From Cyclina sinensis (taxonomy: Eukaryota > Mollusca > Bivalvia > Venerida > Veneridae): DNA of 64,000 bases. The position numbers were made by a program, and so were the translations under genes. The stretch covers positions 6,866,603 through 6,930,602 of the forward strand of contig JAAONU010000013.1 in assembly GCA_012932295.1 (NCBI GenBank), read 5' to 3'. The notes beneath the pieces were generated by a model. That model saw only the letters and a program-made list of their open reading frames with translations. It made no database searches and had not been told where the DNA came from. This document shows positions 45,001 to 58,000 of the stretch, piece by piece; positions within the stretch are counted from its first letter, which is position 1, and each line of letters opens with the position of its first letter.

Positions 45001-45840
45001 GGTAAGATACTTAAGGAATTTGTTGACAAACTCTTTTCAAAGGGTCAATACGCAAACTATTTGTTTCAAGACTATTAAATACAAACTCGGCTAAATTGTT
45101 TTATTTGGTATTACTTTTAATAGTTGTGTAAACTTCTCCCAAACCATAAACAATTCTGACATCTATGTGATTTAAAGACTGATTTATTTTGTTTTTGATA
45201 AAAATATCTACAAAACTGATTATAAATCATAGGTTTATTTTGTGATTTCTGGTAAGTTGCTAATTTACCGATGAAACGAAAATATCATTTTAATGCGAGA
45301 CGATAAATATAAAACAATGTAAATGAAAAAGAAAAAAAGAAAAATATTTCACTGAAATGTCCTTTTAATCAACGTCCTTGACATAATTATCACCTGAAAT
45401 AAAATTATAATTTCGGGGCAGTCTTAGATGTACCATATTTCCTCTGAATATATTCAACGACTTTTTCTTATAGCGCACGATGGTTGGAGATATCAGAATA
45501 GCGTGTCACAGAAGACGTTACGAAACATGTTGAACATAGGCCTCATGTTTCGGTGGCTTTAAGAGATATCTCACCAATTTGCGCTGTTTGAAACTCTTTT
45601 TATTAAAAAATAAAAATATTGAATATTAATTATTTAGAAGGTAAAAACGACATTTTTTCCAGTTATCGTCCGTGTTGTAGATATCTATATATGTTTTCTT
45701 CACAAAGTCAACTCTGGTGGCATGGTGTTAAGATATAAAACTATTTTATAACGGTTCAGTGCGGCTTTTAACGAGCAAACAACAAATAGACAAAGTTGTG
45801 GTATATGGTCTGAAGCTTGCCTTCTTTGAAGCTTTATTCT
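45001..45840 (+). other. Duplicated 3' and intergenic flank of the dead gene
   Basis: Blocks near 45015-45110, 45150-45330, 45480-45650 and 45661-45800 match DNA after copy 1 (about 8955-9080, 9150-9330, 9980-10140, 10909-11050), in the same order. The match continues at 48960 after an insertion. No coding signal. Confidence 0.6.
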
Positions 45841-46909
45841 AGAAAGTGATTTCATGAAAAGATAAAACATAACACAGGTATTTATGTAGGTAAAACAGAC
45901 AGAAACAAATAGAAGTTAACTAACTGAAAGCCGAGGTCTTGTATCTATTAAAGGCGGAATATATCTCGTTTCGCATGTTATGAAGAAATTTAAGGCTCAT
46001 ATTGATAGTCATATAGTAGCACAAAAATATCATTTTTGACGCATGGTATTTCTTTTCCTTTGATACTCTCCAAACTAAGCAGATTTTCATTACTTTATCA
46101 AATAGTATCTTAAATGCTTTCTGGAATATAAAATCTGTAACAGGAGATACAAGTACGAAATTGCTGCATGAATGCTGCAGAGGGGAGAGCGCGGCCCTCG
46201 AAAAAGGAGTGGTAGGGACAAAAGGTGTAAATACGAAGAAGTCTCTGAGAAAGAATAATTTGTTATTGCCAAAACAACGTAAACAGCATGTACTATACAG
46301 ATGCATCATTTTCATAATGTTTTAGATGACAGAAAGCTCTGAAAGCATTGCTGAGCCTGAATGCAGCAAACTGACAGTTAGCTGCTGTTATATGAAATTG
46401 CAAAGATGCGAATGTTTTAGTGAAATAGTGGTTCAACGTACAATACCCTAGAATACGAACTGGAACGGGTTTTCTTGCGCATTGCAGACATGATGGAAAT
46501 GATGCAGGTCATGTATCTGGTATGAAATAAAAAGACGAACAATACAGTACAGTAAACTTCCCCTATTAAGACCATTATTTTTTAAGGAGGAAGACATTCC
46601 TGCTGTCTATTTTGAAAGCAACGGAGCATACTGAACGCCGAGAAAGCCTTCATGATAAGGCAAAGTTAATATTGAGGACTATGAAAAGCAGAAACTTTAC
46701 TGGTCTTAATATGGAAACTTTACCGCAAGACAGAAAACATTAGCAAACTGATGTATGTACAGCATCCTGCAGAATAGGTGGTGTTATGTGACTGTGTTAC
46801 ACATGAAATGATATAATCATTTGGATATGTTTTGAGCAGGACAGGAAATGTGCTAAAATTATAAGATCTGTTTCAAAATTTGTCTTGGAGCCGACACCAA
46901 CACCAAAAC

Positions 46910-47305
46910 AAGAGGACCAAATGGTCTTGGTTGGCCCACTTGAGCATATGCTACGAGCTTTTTCTTATTTGACGTAGTGACCTATGACCCCATATGACAG
47001 TTATGAAATTATCAAAGATTTCATGAGGTCAATGATGCTGACCATGTTTCATAGAAAATTGTTAAAAATGTGTCTTTAAGAGTGTAAACAAGGTTTTCCT
47101 ATGATCTGACCATGTGACCTAGTTTTTGACCCCATTTGAGCCAGTTACGAATTCAACAAAGATTTGATCAAGGCAATAATTCTGATCAAGTTTCATTAAG
47201 ATTGGGTCAGAAATGTGGCCTTTAGGGTGTAAATATTGTTTTATTATCATTTAACCCGTTTCCTAGTTTTTGATCTGATGTGACCGAGTTTCGACCCGTT
47301 GATTT
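46910..47305 (+). repeat. Degenerate ~150-bp tandem repeat
   Basis: Two to three diverged units with recurring GTGACCTAGTTTTTGACCCC, AAGTTTCAT and GTGTAAA...GTTTT motifs. The motif style resembles the array at 14898-18115 read from the other strand. Confidence 0.5.
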
Positions 47306-48345
47306 AATTGGCATAAACCTTTGGTACATATTACAATAAACACGACATTTAAAACACAATACATTAAATTACACGTTAAACGAATATCGCAGATATGCCA
47401 CATGCAAGAAGTGCAATACCGTCTTTGAAACTTATGCTCAAGCTTTGCGACACAATTGTCAGTTTACAGGTTTATCATCATTATGCTATTTTCTAATAAA
47501 TAATCGACTGGATAACCATTCAACTTATACGCCAGTTTAAAATTCAATGTAATTCCATTCATAGGTGTTCTGCAACATGTGCGGAACATGTTCTGGACAG
47601 CGAATCGAGCACGGTCAAAAAATGTTCCAGGATTGTCGACCGAAGGGACTTTTCACTTCTGACCAATAGTGCAAAAAAATAATACACACAATTCTATACA
47701 GACCTCTTTCGTTAGAGTTTTGGCCGTTATTATTCGTATTTTCATACGATTTGTCTACCGATACAGATTCCATGACATTTTCTGCATTTCGTCTATAAGT
47801 TTGTGCTAGCCATTTAATTGAAAGGACTAAAATGTTTCATATCCGACAATATCAGTACTTGACAGTTACCATATGTTGTCCTAAAGGACATTTCGGATTC
47901 GATGTGTTGAGAAAAATATAATACTTTACCTCTTAAAAAAGCAATTGCTTTGCTACTTTGCCTGTTATCATTCCTTTTTTCACAGCACAACTTCTGCCTA
48001 TACATTTTGTTCGAAGCCAATAAGCAATGGGCTCAGAATCGTCAAATAATAGTTGATCGAAAGGAGAAAAATCATGTCATATACCCCCATAGCACATTTC
48101 TAAACCCATAACAGTATGCACGGCTCTGATGGGCCGCGCAATAAGAAAGTCATAATCTAACCCAACGATCACTAGAAACAGATCACGATTTATAAGTCTT
48201 TGACTGCGACTTAGATATATCCGACTTAAAAATTTGGTCATACCCAACCTCTTTTCGTCCTTCGAATGCATACATATTTATTCAATTATGATTATTTGTA
48301 AATCAATTATCCTTTTAACAAAGTGCGTATGTAATAATAGTACAT

Positions 48346-48535
48346 GTACGGAGCCCCTAAAAAGACATGATATTATTTTTTGTAATCACATTTATTTTAT
48401 TCCTTTAAATAATAATTCGTTTGAACGAAATAATACTTCGTTTAAACGAAATAAGTTGTCTTTTCGTTTAAACGAAATAAAATAAATGTGACAACAAAAA
48501 ATTAGAGTTATCATATCACTTAAGGGGCTCTGTAC
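48346..48535. mobile_element. Palindromic MITE with TTCGTTTAAACGAA core repeats
   Basis: Ends GTACGGAGCCCCTAA and TTAAGGGGCTCTGTAC are inverted; arms continue inward through AATCACATTTATTTTATT / AATAAAATAAATGTGA. The centre has about three copies of a self-complementary TTCGTTTAAACGAAATAA motif. It can form a nearly complete hairpin. Confidence 0.65.
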
Positions 48536-48959
48536 CCATGCAATCAATACTGTTTTACTTTATTTTATGTGTCAGTGTTCAGGAATTACGTGCACAATTA
48601 CATTGTAATTATCAGTGATACAGATATTGTTTGTATAATTGTCTTGATTTATACATAGATATTTGTCATGATATATTGCAACTACTACTTTTACTTTGTA
48701 TCGTTATAGCTGAATTTGTGGTCCTGACTATTTGAAGAAAGTAGTGACAAAAGTTTTGATAATAAAAATGAATGGAGTAAGTGTCAGTAATGGTTAATGC
48801 GTCCAACATGAAACGAAACTATTACATAAGTTCTGATTATTTGTTTTAGTCTCTTAGCTCTCAGAATAGGTAATAATTCAAAACGTGATCTGAATACATC
48901 CTTTTTAAATACAATGCAAATTTTAAGAACAAGTAATACAATTTATTTTGTATACTCCC

Positions 48960-50112
48960 TTTTAATGCAAAACATGCAACTGTTTTCTCTCGCATAAACT
49001 AAACTTATTACGGAAAGAGTTACTTGGCATGACCGCTTGAAATCTGACTTATTTAAAAGGACCTATGGTAAAAGGAACAAAGGTATTGTTTACACTAATG
49101 ATGTTGGAAGCCATTATAGATGTGCTAATTTACGGGACAAGGACAGAAGTAGGAACTTCATCATTCAGGCAGCCTTTAAGGACCTTTGGTAGAATTTATA
49201 TTCTAAACATTCGCTTCCTTAACAAAATCTTCCCTTTTGTTAAGAGATAATCATACGATCTTTAGCTTTGCCTGTTTTTGAAAGTTTCACTTGAATATCT
49301 TAAAGGTCATGTGACACGAATTTTTGACCTCGAAATTTTCTTATGAGCGAAAAATATATATCTAACTATGACTGTTTTACAAAATTCCGCAGATAATTTT
49401 CATCTTAAAGATGTTTTTATAGCAAATTAAAATCCATATTTTACGCACTTGGTCGCGCGCACCTGTCACGAGCGAAACCGGAAGTGACGCACATTTATCC
49501 CTTGCCACTTTACACAGCTACCTGGATTGTTAACAAAAACTTTAAAATTATGATGGAAAGTGAAAATGTAGACTGAATATAGTAAAAAAACAAAATTGAA
49601 CAAGTTAAGCTAACATCATAAATGTACATTGAAATTTTTTTAAATAAATGATTTGAAATTTTGATGGAATTACGAAGCCAGTGACCAACATTATATAGAG
49701 GCTAGTTTAATCAGGGTTATAGAATTAAAAGATACAACAGTGAAAATATCTAGACTAAGAGATATTTTTTAAGTAACTGATCCAAAAATATTTTGAACAT
49801 GCTCATTTTATATGATGCAGTTTGTTGGAAGACTTGATTAACCAACTCCAATCGAGAGATTTTTTTTCAATAAAAACATTCTCCTTACCGTGATGTGTTG
49901 CTTATTTGTCTGTGGTATATTTTGCCTGAGGTACGTGTAAGTTATCGTTGACTAGATCTATGATTGTTTTCATTATAAATGCAAATCTTTTTTTGGCTTA
50001 TTCATTCTACATTTTTTTGAAAACAAAAACAATAATGATCAAAGAACAAATTAAATGAAGAAGCTCTAAAAACTATGTCAAAATCATAACACAAACACAT
50101 TGTTTTTTTTTT

Positions 50113-50143
<31 letters not shown>

Positions 50144-50966
50144 GTTCACTTTTGGAAGTCGAATGATTTTTATTTTCATAAAAATAGATCCTTTACATTT
50201 AATTATCTAATTAAAATATGTATCTGCATGTAAGCTTCTTAACTAAAAATCATTCAGACATGTTAATTGGAAGAAGCTTAATTACATAATGTTTTCACAA
50301 GTGTGACTGATCAAAAGTAATACAATCAATTTGTAAGATCACTTGCCATAAAATTTTTCTATTTGTCTCAACTTTATCATTGATTGGGTCATAAAAAAAG
50401 TTAATTGCTTTGTTTTGACAGCTATGTAGAATTACAACCCGTTCTCCCGGTACAAAGTTTGAATTTACATATAAAAATGGAGAAGTAATCACATTATTTT
50501 TTTAATTTACAACTTCATAGCATGTTATTATTTAATCGTGTTTCTTGCACTTGTGGTTTAGTGTTATTTTTTCATTTAAAAACGGATGTGTTATGAGCAG
50601 TGTAATTCTACAGTACTGCCTGGTACATTGGGATAAATCTACGTCACAGCCAAAAATTGCGGCGGAAATTACTGATGTCGAAACGGAAACAGCCGATCAT
50701 CAAAAACACGTTTTTTCTTATCAAACGCAATATTTTCATAATTTCGCAGCTAAACCATTTTAATCAGTACATTATGGTTATTTTGAATAGACAAAGTTGC
50801 TATAGTCGTGTCACATGACCTTTAAATAGGAATATGAGTAAATAACTTCCTTAAAAAATCATTCACTGAAACAATCATAAGTAGAAGCTTAGTTATTTTC
50901 CTTTTAGCTAAAACATCAGAGATATAACAATCATCTCTTCGTCTGTAAAGTTTAAACATACTTAAA
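48960..50966 (+). promoter_or_regulatory. Upstream region of copy 3, split by a TTAA element
   Basis: Sequence at 48965-49300 and 50822-50966 matches 11085-11608 upstream of copy 2. The two halves are separated by the 1.5-kb element at 49304-50821. The remaining proximal segment is only about 145 bases before the ATG at 50967. No core promoter motif is convincing. Confidence 0.4.
49304..50821. mobile_element. TTAA-flanked MITE in copy-3 upstream region
   Basis: The element begins AGGTCATGTGACACGA and ends with its exact inverse TCGTGTCACATGACCT, and is flanked by TTAA on both sides (49300-49303, 50822-50825). The copy-2 upstream region has a single TTAA at the same place (about 11458, CCTTAAATAGG), a paralogous empty site. 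TTAA target duplication is characteristic of the piggyBac superfamily. No transposase frame is visible; a T-rich tract lies at 50100-50136. Confidence 0.8.
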
Positions 50967-52028
50967 ATGTTTTGCTTAGTGAAGATTTTATGTGTTCTGT
51001 ATGTTGTGATATTTGGAACCCGCTTAGCATCCTCAAGACAAGATCCGATATCTATTTCTTTGAAGGGTCGTTTGAAAAATATTCTTATTTTTGACCACAA
51101 ATTATATATAGGAAGCACGGACAGGATTTTCGTGCTTAACGAAGATTTGAGCAAAAATCAAACAGCTAACACATGCGGGATGGGGAAGATGAATTGCGGA
51201 AATATCAATCAAATTTTACTGTTACATCATAAGCGGAAAGAACTACTTGTATGTGGAACCGGAAACGAGGGTATTTGCGATGTAAGAAGTCTTAAAGATA
51301 TCGACCATGTGCTCAGAAATAGCTCAGGACCAAAATCCTCTTTGAAGGTATCGATGGACATCAGTCGCCCAGCACAAGGACTTATTACAAAAGATGGTAA
51401 TCTTACAATAGCCGTCACGTTTGGAAAGGGAATTGATAAAAGGACGCTATCGACAGTAGAAAAGACAAAGACAACATATGATTACGCAATTAGCACAAGA
51501 TATTTCGTTGACTTTAATCCTGTCAGTTCAATTGCCGGAACAAAGGTTCTAAAGTTAGAAATCGAACCCTCAAGGTTTAAAGATTATGTAATTTACTACA
51601 AAGCCGGCTTTCAGGTCAAATGGTATACATATTTCGTAACAAACCAAAAGAATTATGTAGGGGGTTCAAAATATGTGTCAAAACTTGTTAGACTATGCCA
51701 AAGCGATACTAACTTCAACTCCTACACAGACATAGCAATTCAGTGCGATCATAATGGAACCATTTATAACCTCATACAAGATGCGAAAGTGCTAGAAACA
51801 CAACATTCAATTAAGTATGCAGATACGGGTGGAATATTTATTGGCGTATTCGGACGTGGTGATTATCCAGAGATCCCTAGTAGTGAAAGTGTTATTTGTT
51901 TGTCAAAACTTAAAGACTTGGATGAGGAGATTATGCTTGCCAAAAAGAGACATGCCTTAAGATGTGACAATTACGATGACACTAAAAGATATTTACCCAG
52001 TTTTAAATCTTCATGTTTCAACGAAATG
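50967..52028 (+). CDS. Copy 3 exon 1: signal peptide and most of Sema
   Basis: One open frame of 354 codons from ATG to the donor GTGAGA. The signal peptide is MFCLVKILCVLYVVIFGTRL. Sema landmarks: KLYIGSTDRIFVLNEDLSK, CGMGKMNCGN, QILLLHHKRKELLVCGTGNE, GICDVRSLKDI, KYVSKLVRLCQSDTNFNSYT and IFIGVFGRGDYPEIPSSES. This intact exon is the reference that shows the two insertions in copy 2. Confidence 0.93.
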
Positions 52029-55000
52029 GTGAGAATTTTTGTTTTAAATGTTATTAAATAAAAAAGAGTCAAATCACCCACAAAGAAAGTTTTGGGTTAA
52101 AAAACAAAAACAAAGATGAAATCAAATATTTCGAACGCCTGTTTTGTTTTTGGATATTCCTCACTGAATTTATTCTATGCAAACTCTTTGTTAAAAATTA
52201 ATAGAAATATAAGGCATTGAATGTTATTAAACTAATTGGGGGCCTTTCGAAATTTAAGGATCTTAAATTCGCGACTACGACTTCACGTGCGAAAATGCCT
52301 ATCAATCATTCATCTACGTCATTGGAAATTCGTCGTTTTTAATGAAGTCTAGTCACAAGGTGCCTGCAGAAGATGGTCTTGTTACAGCCCTGGATGGAGC
52401 CTTGACAAGCGATGGAAACATTGAAATAATTGTTGGTACATCGACAGGAAATATACTTCAGGTAGAGTCTTATTTCTATGGCAACAAAAGTGTTTTCTTC
52501 TTTTAATTTCACGTTATTTGTATGAAATCATTAGTAATAGTATAAAAAGTAACGTACTACTCAGAAACTTTATTAAAGTAATTCAAAATGTGCAGGTTAA
52601 AGATACACCCGCTTATATTTAAATTGTTTTTTTTTTATCACGTTTACAATTAATTAGCTAATAATATAATGTACCAAGTGTTTTACAACATTCATACTTG
52701 AACTGGGTCTGCCACTGTACTGCAAAATATAGTTCAGAAAAGAGCGTATGTTAGACAAATGTTACTTATCTTGATGGTTCACATACTCTTTATTAAGACA
52801 AAGAATTCCATTGATTTATGCTTCAGATGACTCTATCTGGCTATGGGTCACCAATTACGCTTTTTAGTAAGATAAAAGTGACACCTCCGGTCAGACGTGT
52901 TTTAATAAAAGATGAAGACACACTTTACGCAATAAGCGAAGAAAAAGTAAGTACTTCAGAATCGAGTCGTTAAGTTTAATTTGGTTTAGCTTAAACGAAA
53001 TCATTTTCCTTGATGTACACTTGCTCTTAGAACTTAACATAAATTTGTCTCTACAACTGATTCCATGATTCAAATCTATACTCGAGCAAGTGTGGAAAGA
53101 CAGTCACACTGAACTTTTATTTCTGGCGGTATACACGTACGAACCAGCAACTTCAGAATCATTTTTTGAAACATTTTCAATAAACTTATTTTGGTTCATT
53201 GTACATGTACAATTGACAAGTTGTTTTTTTCTCATTATCATTATAATTTATATGTTTTATGTCAATATATGTCTGTTTCACAATGAAACATTTTGATAGA
53301 TATAATGAATATTGTCTTCAAAATAAAACTTAATATTTTTTATTCTTCAGTAGTTCCCCTTTATAAAAAGAATGATAAAACAGAAGTTGGCAACTATCGC
53401 CCAGTGTCTATCCTTAGTATTATCTCTAAGATTTATGAAAAAGTAGTGTATGATCAGGTTGAAGGGTATCTTTGTAACAATGATCTATTATATAAGTTTC
53501 AGTCTGGTTTTAGACGAGGTTTCTCAACTGATACATGTCTTGTTCATTTGTCAGATTTTATTAGATTTCAAATGGATCAAGGCAATCTTGTCGGTATGAT
53601 CCTTTTGGATCTTCAAAAGGCATTTGATACTGTAGACCGCAGTATACTTCTAATGAAAATGGAGGCATTAGGTCTTGGTACCAACGTCTTAAGGTTGTTC
53701 AAGTCGTATCTTACGGAACGACAGCAACTGGTTGATTTTTCAGGAACTTTTTCCTCTTACTCCAGTATTTCTTGTGGTGTTCCCCAAGGCTCGATCTTAG
53801 GACCCCTTTTGTTTTTAATCTATGTAAATGATATGTCAGCTGTTGTTAAAAATAAACTGTTGCTCTATGCAGATGACTCGGGTATTATGGTTACTGGTAA
53901 AACAACGGCCGAAATTAAACATGCTTTAAATGAGGACATGGAGATTGTTAGCAAATGGCTCATTGATAATAAGTTGTCATTACATTTAGGTAAAACTGAG
54001 TCTATTCTTTTCGGCTCCAAGCCCAAACTTAGGTTAAATCCAAATTTAAATGTATCCTTTAATGGTCAGGTCATTGAGCCAACCTCATCAGTTAAGTATC
54101 TTGGTGCCACACTGGATCAAAATTTATCTTGCGATTCAATGGCTTCCTCAGTTATTAAAAAGGCCAACTCAAGGTTAAAATTTCTATATAGGAAACGTGA
54201 ATATCTCACGCAACATACTAAAAAGTGTTGGTTATGTCTCTTATTCAGTGTCATTTTGACTATGCCTGTTCCTTTTGGTATTATGGTTTAAATAAGATGT
54301 GGATGAATAAGTTACAGGTAACTCAAAATAAGTTGATAAGGTTTGTCTTGAACCTGGACCCAAGATCTCATATTGGTCATGAAGAATTTAATCCTTTAAA
54401 CTGGTTACCCGTGTCAAAACGAGTCGATCAAATTATTCTGACTCATGTATTTAAAATTGTAGCAGGCACAGCCCCTGATTATATGGGTGAACATTTTATT
54501 CCAACCAAGGATATCCACAGTCACAATACTAGGTTTCGTGAAAAAGGGTCTTTTGCAATCTCAAAAGTCAATGGATCCTTCGCTTATGTTGGTTGTAAAC
54601 TATGGAACGGGTAACCATCTTCAATAACTAGTATTTCACAGTCCCATATGTTTAAGGTTGCTGTCAAAAACCATTTTTTAAGTCAAGTTTTATAATCTTT
54701 TTATTTAAGTAATCGGTATCATGTGTGTATCTTTTTAAATGCATTCCACTTACCGGTATCTTCACCTGTTTTTTATCGTAAAACGCTAGTAAGAAATGGT
54801 GCTTTTTCATATAATTTTTTATTACGAACTTTGATAATTTTTACTGGATATTTTTTTTACTCACATGTCATTAATTATTAATATGTGCTAAATAGTTGTG
54901 ATATTCAAAAATTATTTCTAAACCAGGTCATTTTAATATCTTGACATTCCATGATTAGTTCTCCTCAAAGACATTTAATATATTTTATAGTATGTGCTTG

Positions 55001-58000
55001 CTTAAATCTGTGATATTCTGTAATACATGTCTCTCTATGTCATGCCGCCAGTAACAAGGACCACAATGGAAATAAGGGATCACTCTCTTTTTTGTGCTAT
55101 CCTTTGTATTGTGTTGCATGACATGGTTCATACTCATGCTTGTACCTTATTCAATCAGTTAATATTTTATTGATACAACATGTTTGTACATAACCATTGT
55201 ATGCACTGTGATACCGAAATAAATCTATCTATCTTGTGTTCGCGTTTAGAAAATAAATCAATTAGGACTACAGAATTTCTTAATAATAATATGTTTAAGC
55301 CTTTCGTTTGCAAATTAAATTGGTTAGAATTGTTACCGGTATTTTTATTCTTCTTAAAAGGTGTTTTTAATTCATCGGGCCAATTGCTCCGAAATTTCAA
55401 GCTGTGACGAAGCCATGAAGGTCCATGACCCACTGTGTGGATGGTGTGTGTACAAACAAAGGTAAATAAAAATAAACTTCCATCTTTACCTATAGTTCTC
55501 AGTCCCAAAATAATTCTTCGTTTAAAACAAAAACAAAATTTTCATTTGAAAACCATGTATAACAAAAAAAATGTATAACATGAAAAAATCTTTCCTCCTA
55601 TTGAATGGGAGTCTTCGTTTACCTCTTTTCGTCTAGCTCTTTCTTTGAGATACTTTAAATATTCTGTCAGATGATACGGACAGTATGCAGTTGTACCCTT
55701 CAGTTATTCGGTTATAACTGAAACTGTTACTTAAAGAAACGTCATATGAAGAAATCAGGCATTAAACTCAGTCTTAATTGAAGCGAAGACTTTTAAGAAT
55801 TTTCTTATCAAAGATTTACTTACAACAATATATGATCGACGTAGAACTATCTACTTAGTCTGATGATGTTTTTGTGTAAGAAAATTTAAGAATTATTATC
55901 AGACTATAAAAATGACCTCCTTTTAACAAGGCACGAGGCCGAGCCTGCTATGTCTCCAATATATGTCTGATCGACTTTTCTTTTTGTTTTACCAAGAATG
56001 ACACGGAAAGCAGACTGTTTAGATGGAACAAACCACTGGATCTCTTCATTAAAGAACTGTAATTTAAAACTTTCAATTACACCATCGACTATACCTCTCC
56101 GTATCTCACGAAACACCAAAATTTCCGTAAGTCTAGTATTTTTGATGAAGTATGTGCAAAAGTAAAAGCTCACAAACGCTTTTGAAAACACCTGTCGGGG
56201 TATTAATCACGTTCACTGACAGCTCTAGTTCAAGGTGGAACCGGTAAGGACAACTGTATTGCAAGCAACATCAGCTACTTGTCTACTTATCTTAATTATA
56301 TCTGAAATTTAAAATACAGTCAGATTTAAACGTGATCAGTGCGTGAAAAATAAGAGATACTGTTAGTTTTCAGATACATTGCAGAACAATAAATCTATTA
56401 TTTGTGATTGCTTTGATTAAAGCACGTTTCTGATCTTACGAAAGTTTTCACCAAAAATGCAGTTGTGGATTTACCTTTTATTTTACAGGTGACAGTAATG
56501 CTCAGACAACTGCCAGAACCGCTTCCTGGCGACTTGTACCAGTGCACGCTGTTGAACGGCACGGTTACCATCGGCACTTTGAAAGCAAAAAAGAATGGAA
56601 GCTCTTTCAAATGCACTCTCCCTCGTATACATGGTAGCTTTATTATTCAGTCAGGATGAATCAACGTGCAGACAGTTTCAGTATTATTTCTGGCATTCAA
56701 AATTTATGTTTAGTCAATTTAACATGATAATTCCTGCCTTTCTGACTACAGCATAACCTAAATTTATGTGTTAAGCAACTAATAAATTACCTTCTATGAA
56801 TATATAGGACACTTGTTTTTGTTAGTTATGTTCTCATTTTATGTAACTCGAATAGATGAATGACATTTTCACTTACGTATGCTTTGTAATTTCCTTATAC
56901 TGCTGAAAAAAAAATACTATGTGACATTTCTAGTAATCAAAACTCAAATCCGGACGATGAAAGAGGAGATTCAAATATATACATACATTTTTATTAAAAG
57001 AGCCTCTTACAGTCACATATTTATTTCAAAATTGATGTATTATTCACTGCAGACTACCTTGAAGCAAGTCTGAAGATATCAGTGAGGACAATATCGATAG
57101 GCAATGTAGTGCTTTCTGAGGGTCCAATCTTATTCTTCCAGTGTGAAGATTTCACAAGGTGCTAAAAGATTTAAAATTAATATTTTGATAAAATGCAAAT
57201 ACAAATGTATATTTCAATATGTCAGGAAAATGTTTTCACTCTCTAAAAGTAACCATAAAACTCCAGGCTACAACAGCGATGCAGCATGATGATAATTTAA
57301 TGCCTGTATGCAGTAAGACAAAACTAGTACATCAAATAATGACAACTACTGAAAGGTAATAACAAATATTGTACATTTACATTCCGTCAACTTCGTGATG
57401 AGAGAAAGATGTCAAGGCAAAATTATTGATATTTAATGAGGTTTTCAAATGCGTTTGTATTGATTTAATTCCCGTAATATTCTAAAAATCTTAAATATAC
57501 TAAAGAGGTTTAACTTTTGATTTTGGAAATTGAATTCCAGAATCATTGTAAATTGCTTTGTTTTCACTTGTTTTTATAAACAAGCCGATTATGTCTTATC
57601 TACACATAGAATGATCACAGTAAAACTTGCACATACATTGATAGTTACACAGTTATTTTCACTGCAGATGCGGAGATTGTATTAGTAAAACGAGTCAAGA
57701 TTGCCAATGGTGCACACAGGAAACAAGATGTCAAAGAAAAGGATCACCTTGTTCCACTGAATTAATAGCCTCTGTAAGATTTATTTTAATCTTAAAAGAT
57801 TTGTGCAGTTTGATACTTGATCAGTGAATTACACTGTCTTTATATTGAATACAACCCAAACAGTAGTGTTTAAATATCCTTTAGATATTGAGAACGATAA
57901 ATCTTTGGCAATTATTAGACAGCGCTCAGGAGTGCGCCGATTGAAGATTATGTTGATATCATTACGTCTCTTCATTAAATACAGATTATTGAAATTTAAC

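Larger units (their letters stand above)
45840..48955. other. ~3.1-kb block absent from the paralogous interval; noncoding
   Basis: The copy-1/copy-2 interval is continuous at about 11065-11085, whereas here ~3.1 kb intervenes. Within it, 46910-47300 is a degenerate ~150-bp tandem repeat (TGACCTAGTTTTTGACCCCA and variants), and 48346-48535 is a palindromic MITE. I see no gene in the rest. Confidence 0.4.

Noticed and set aside
55904..56191. Minus-strand open frame conserved at 21845-22051
   Set aside because: Both lie over plus-strand exon 5 of the plexin-like genes (130 bases, correct phases, PSI1/IPT1 content). The antisense frames are shadows of duplicated coding DNA.
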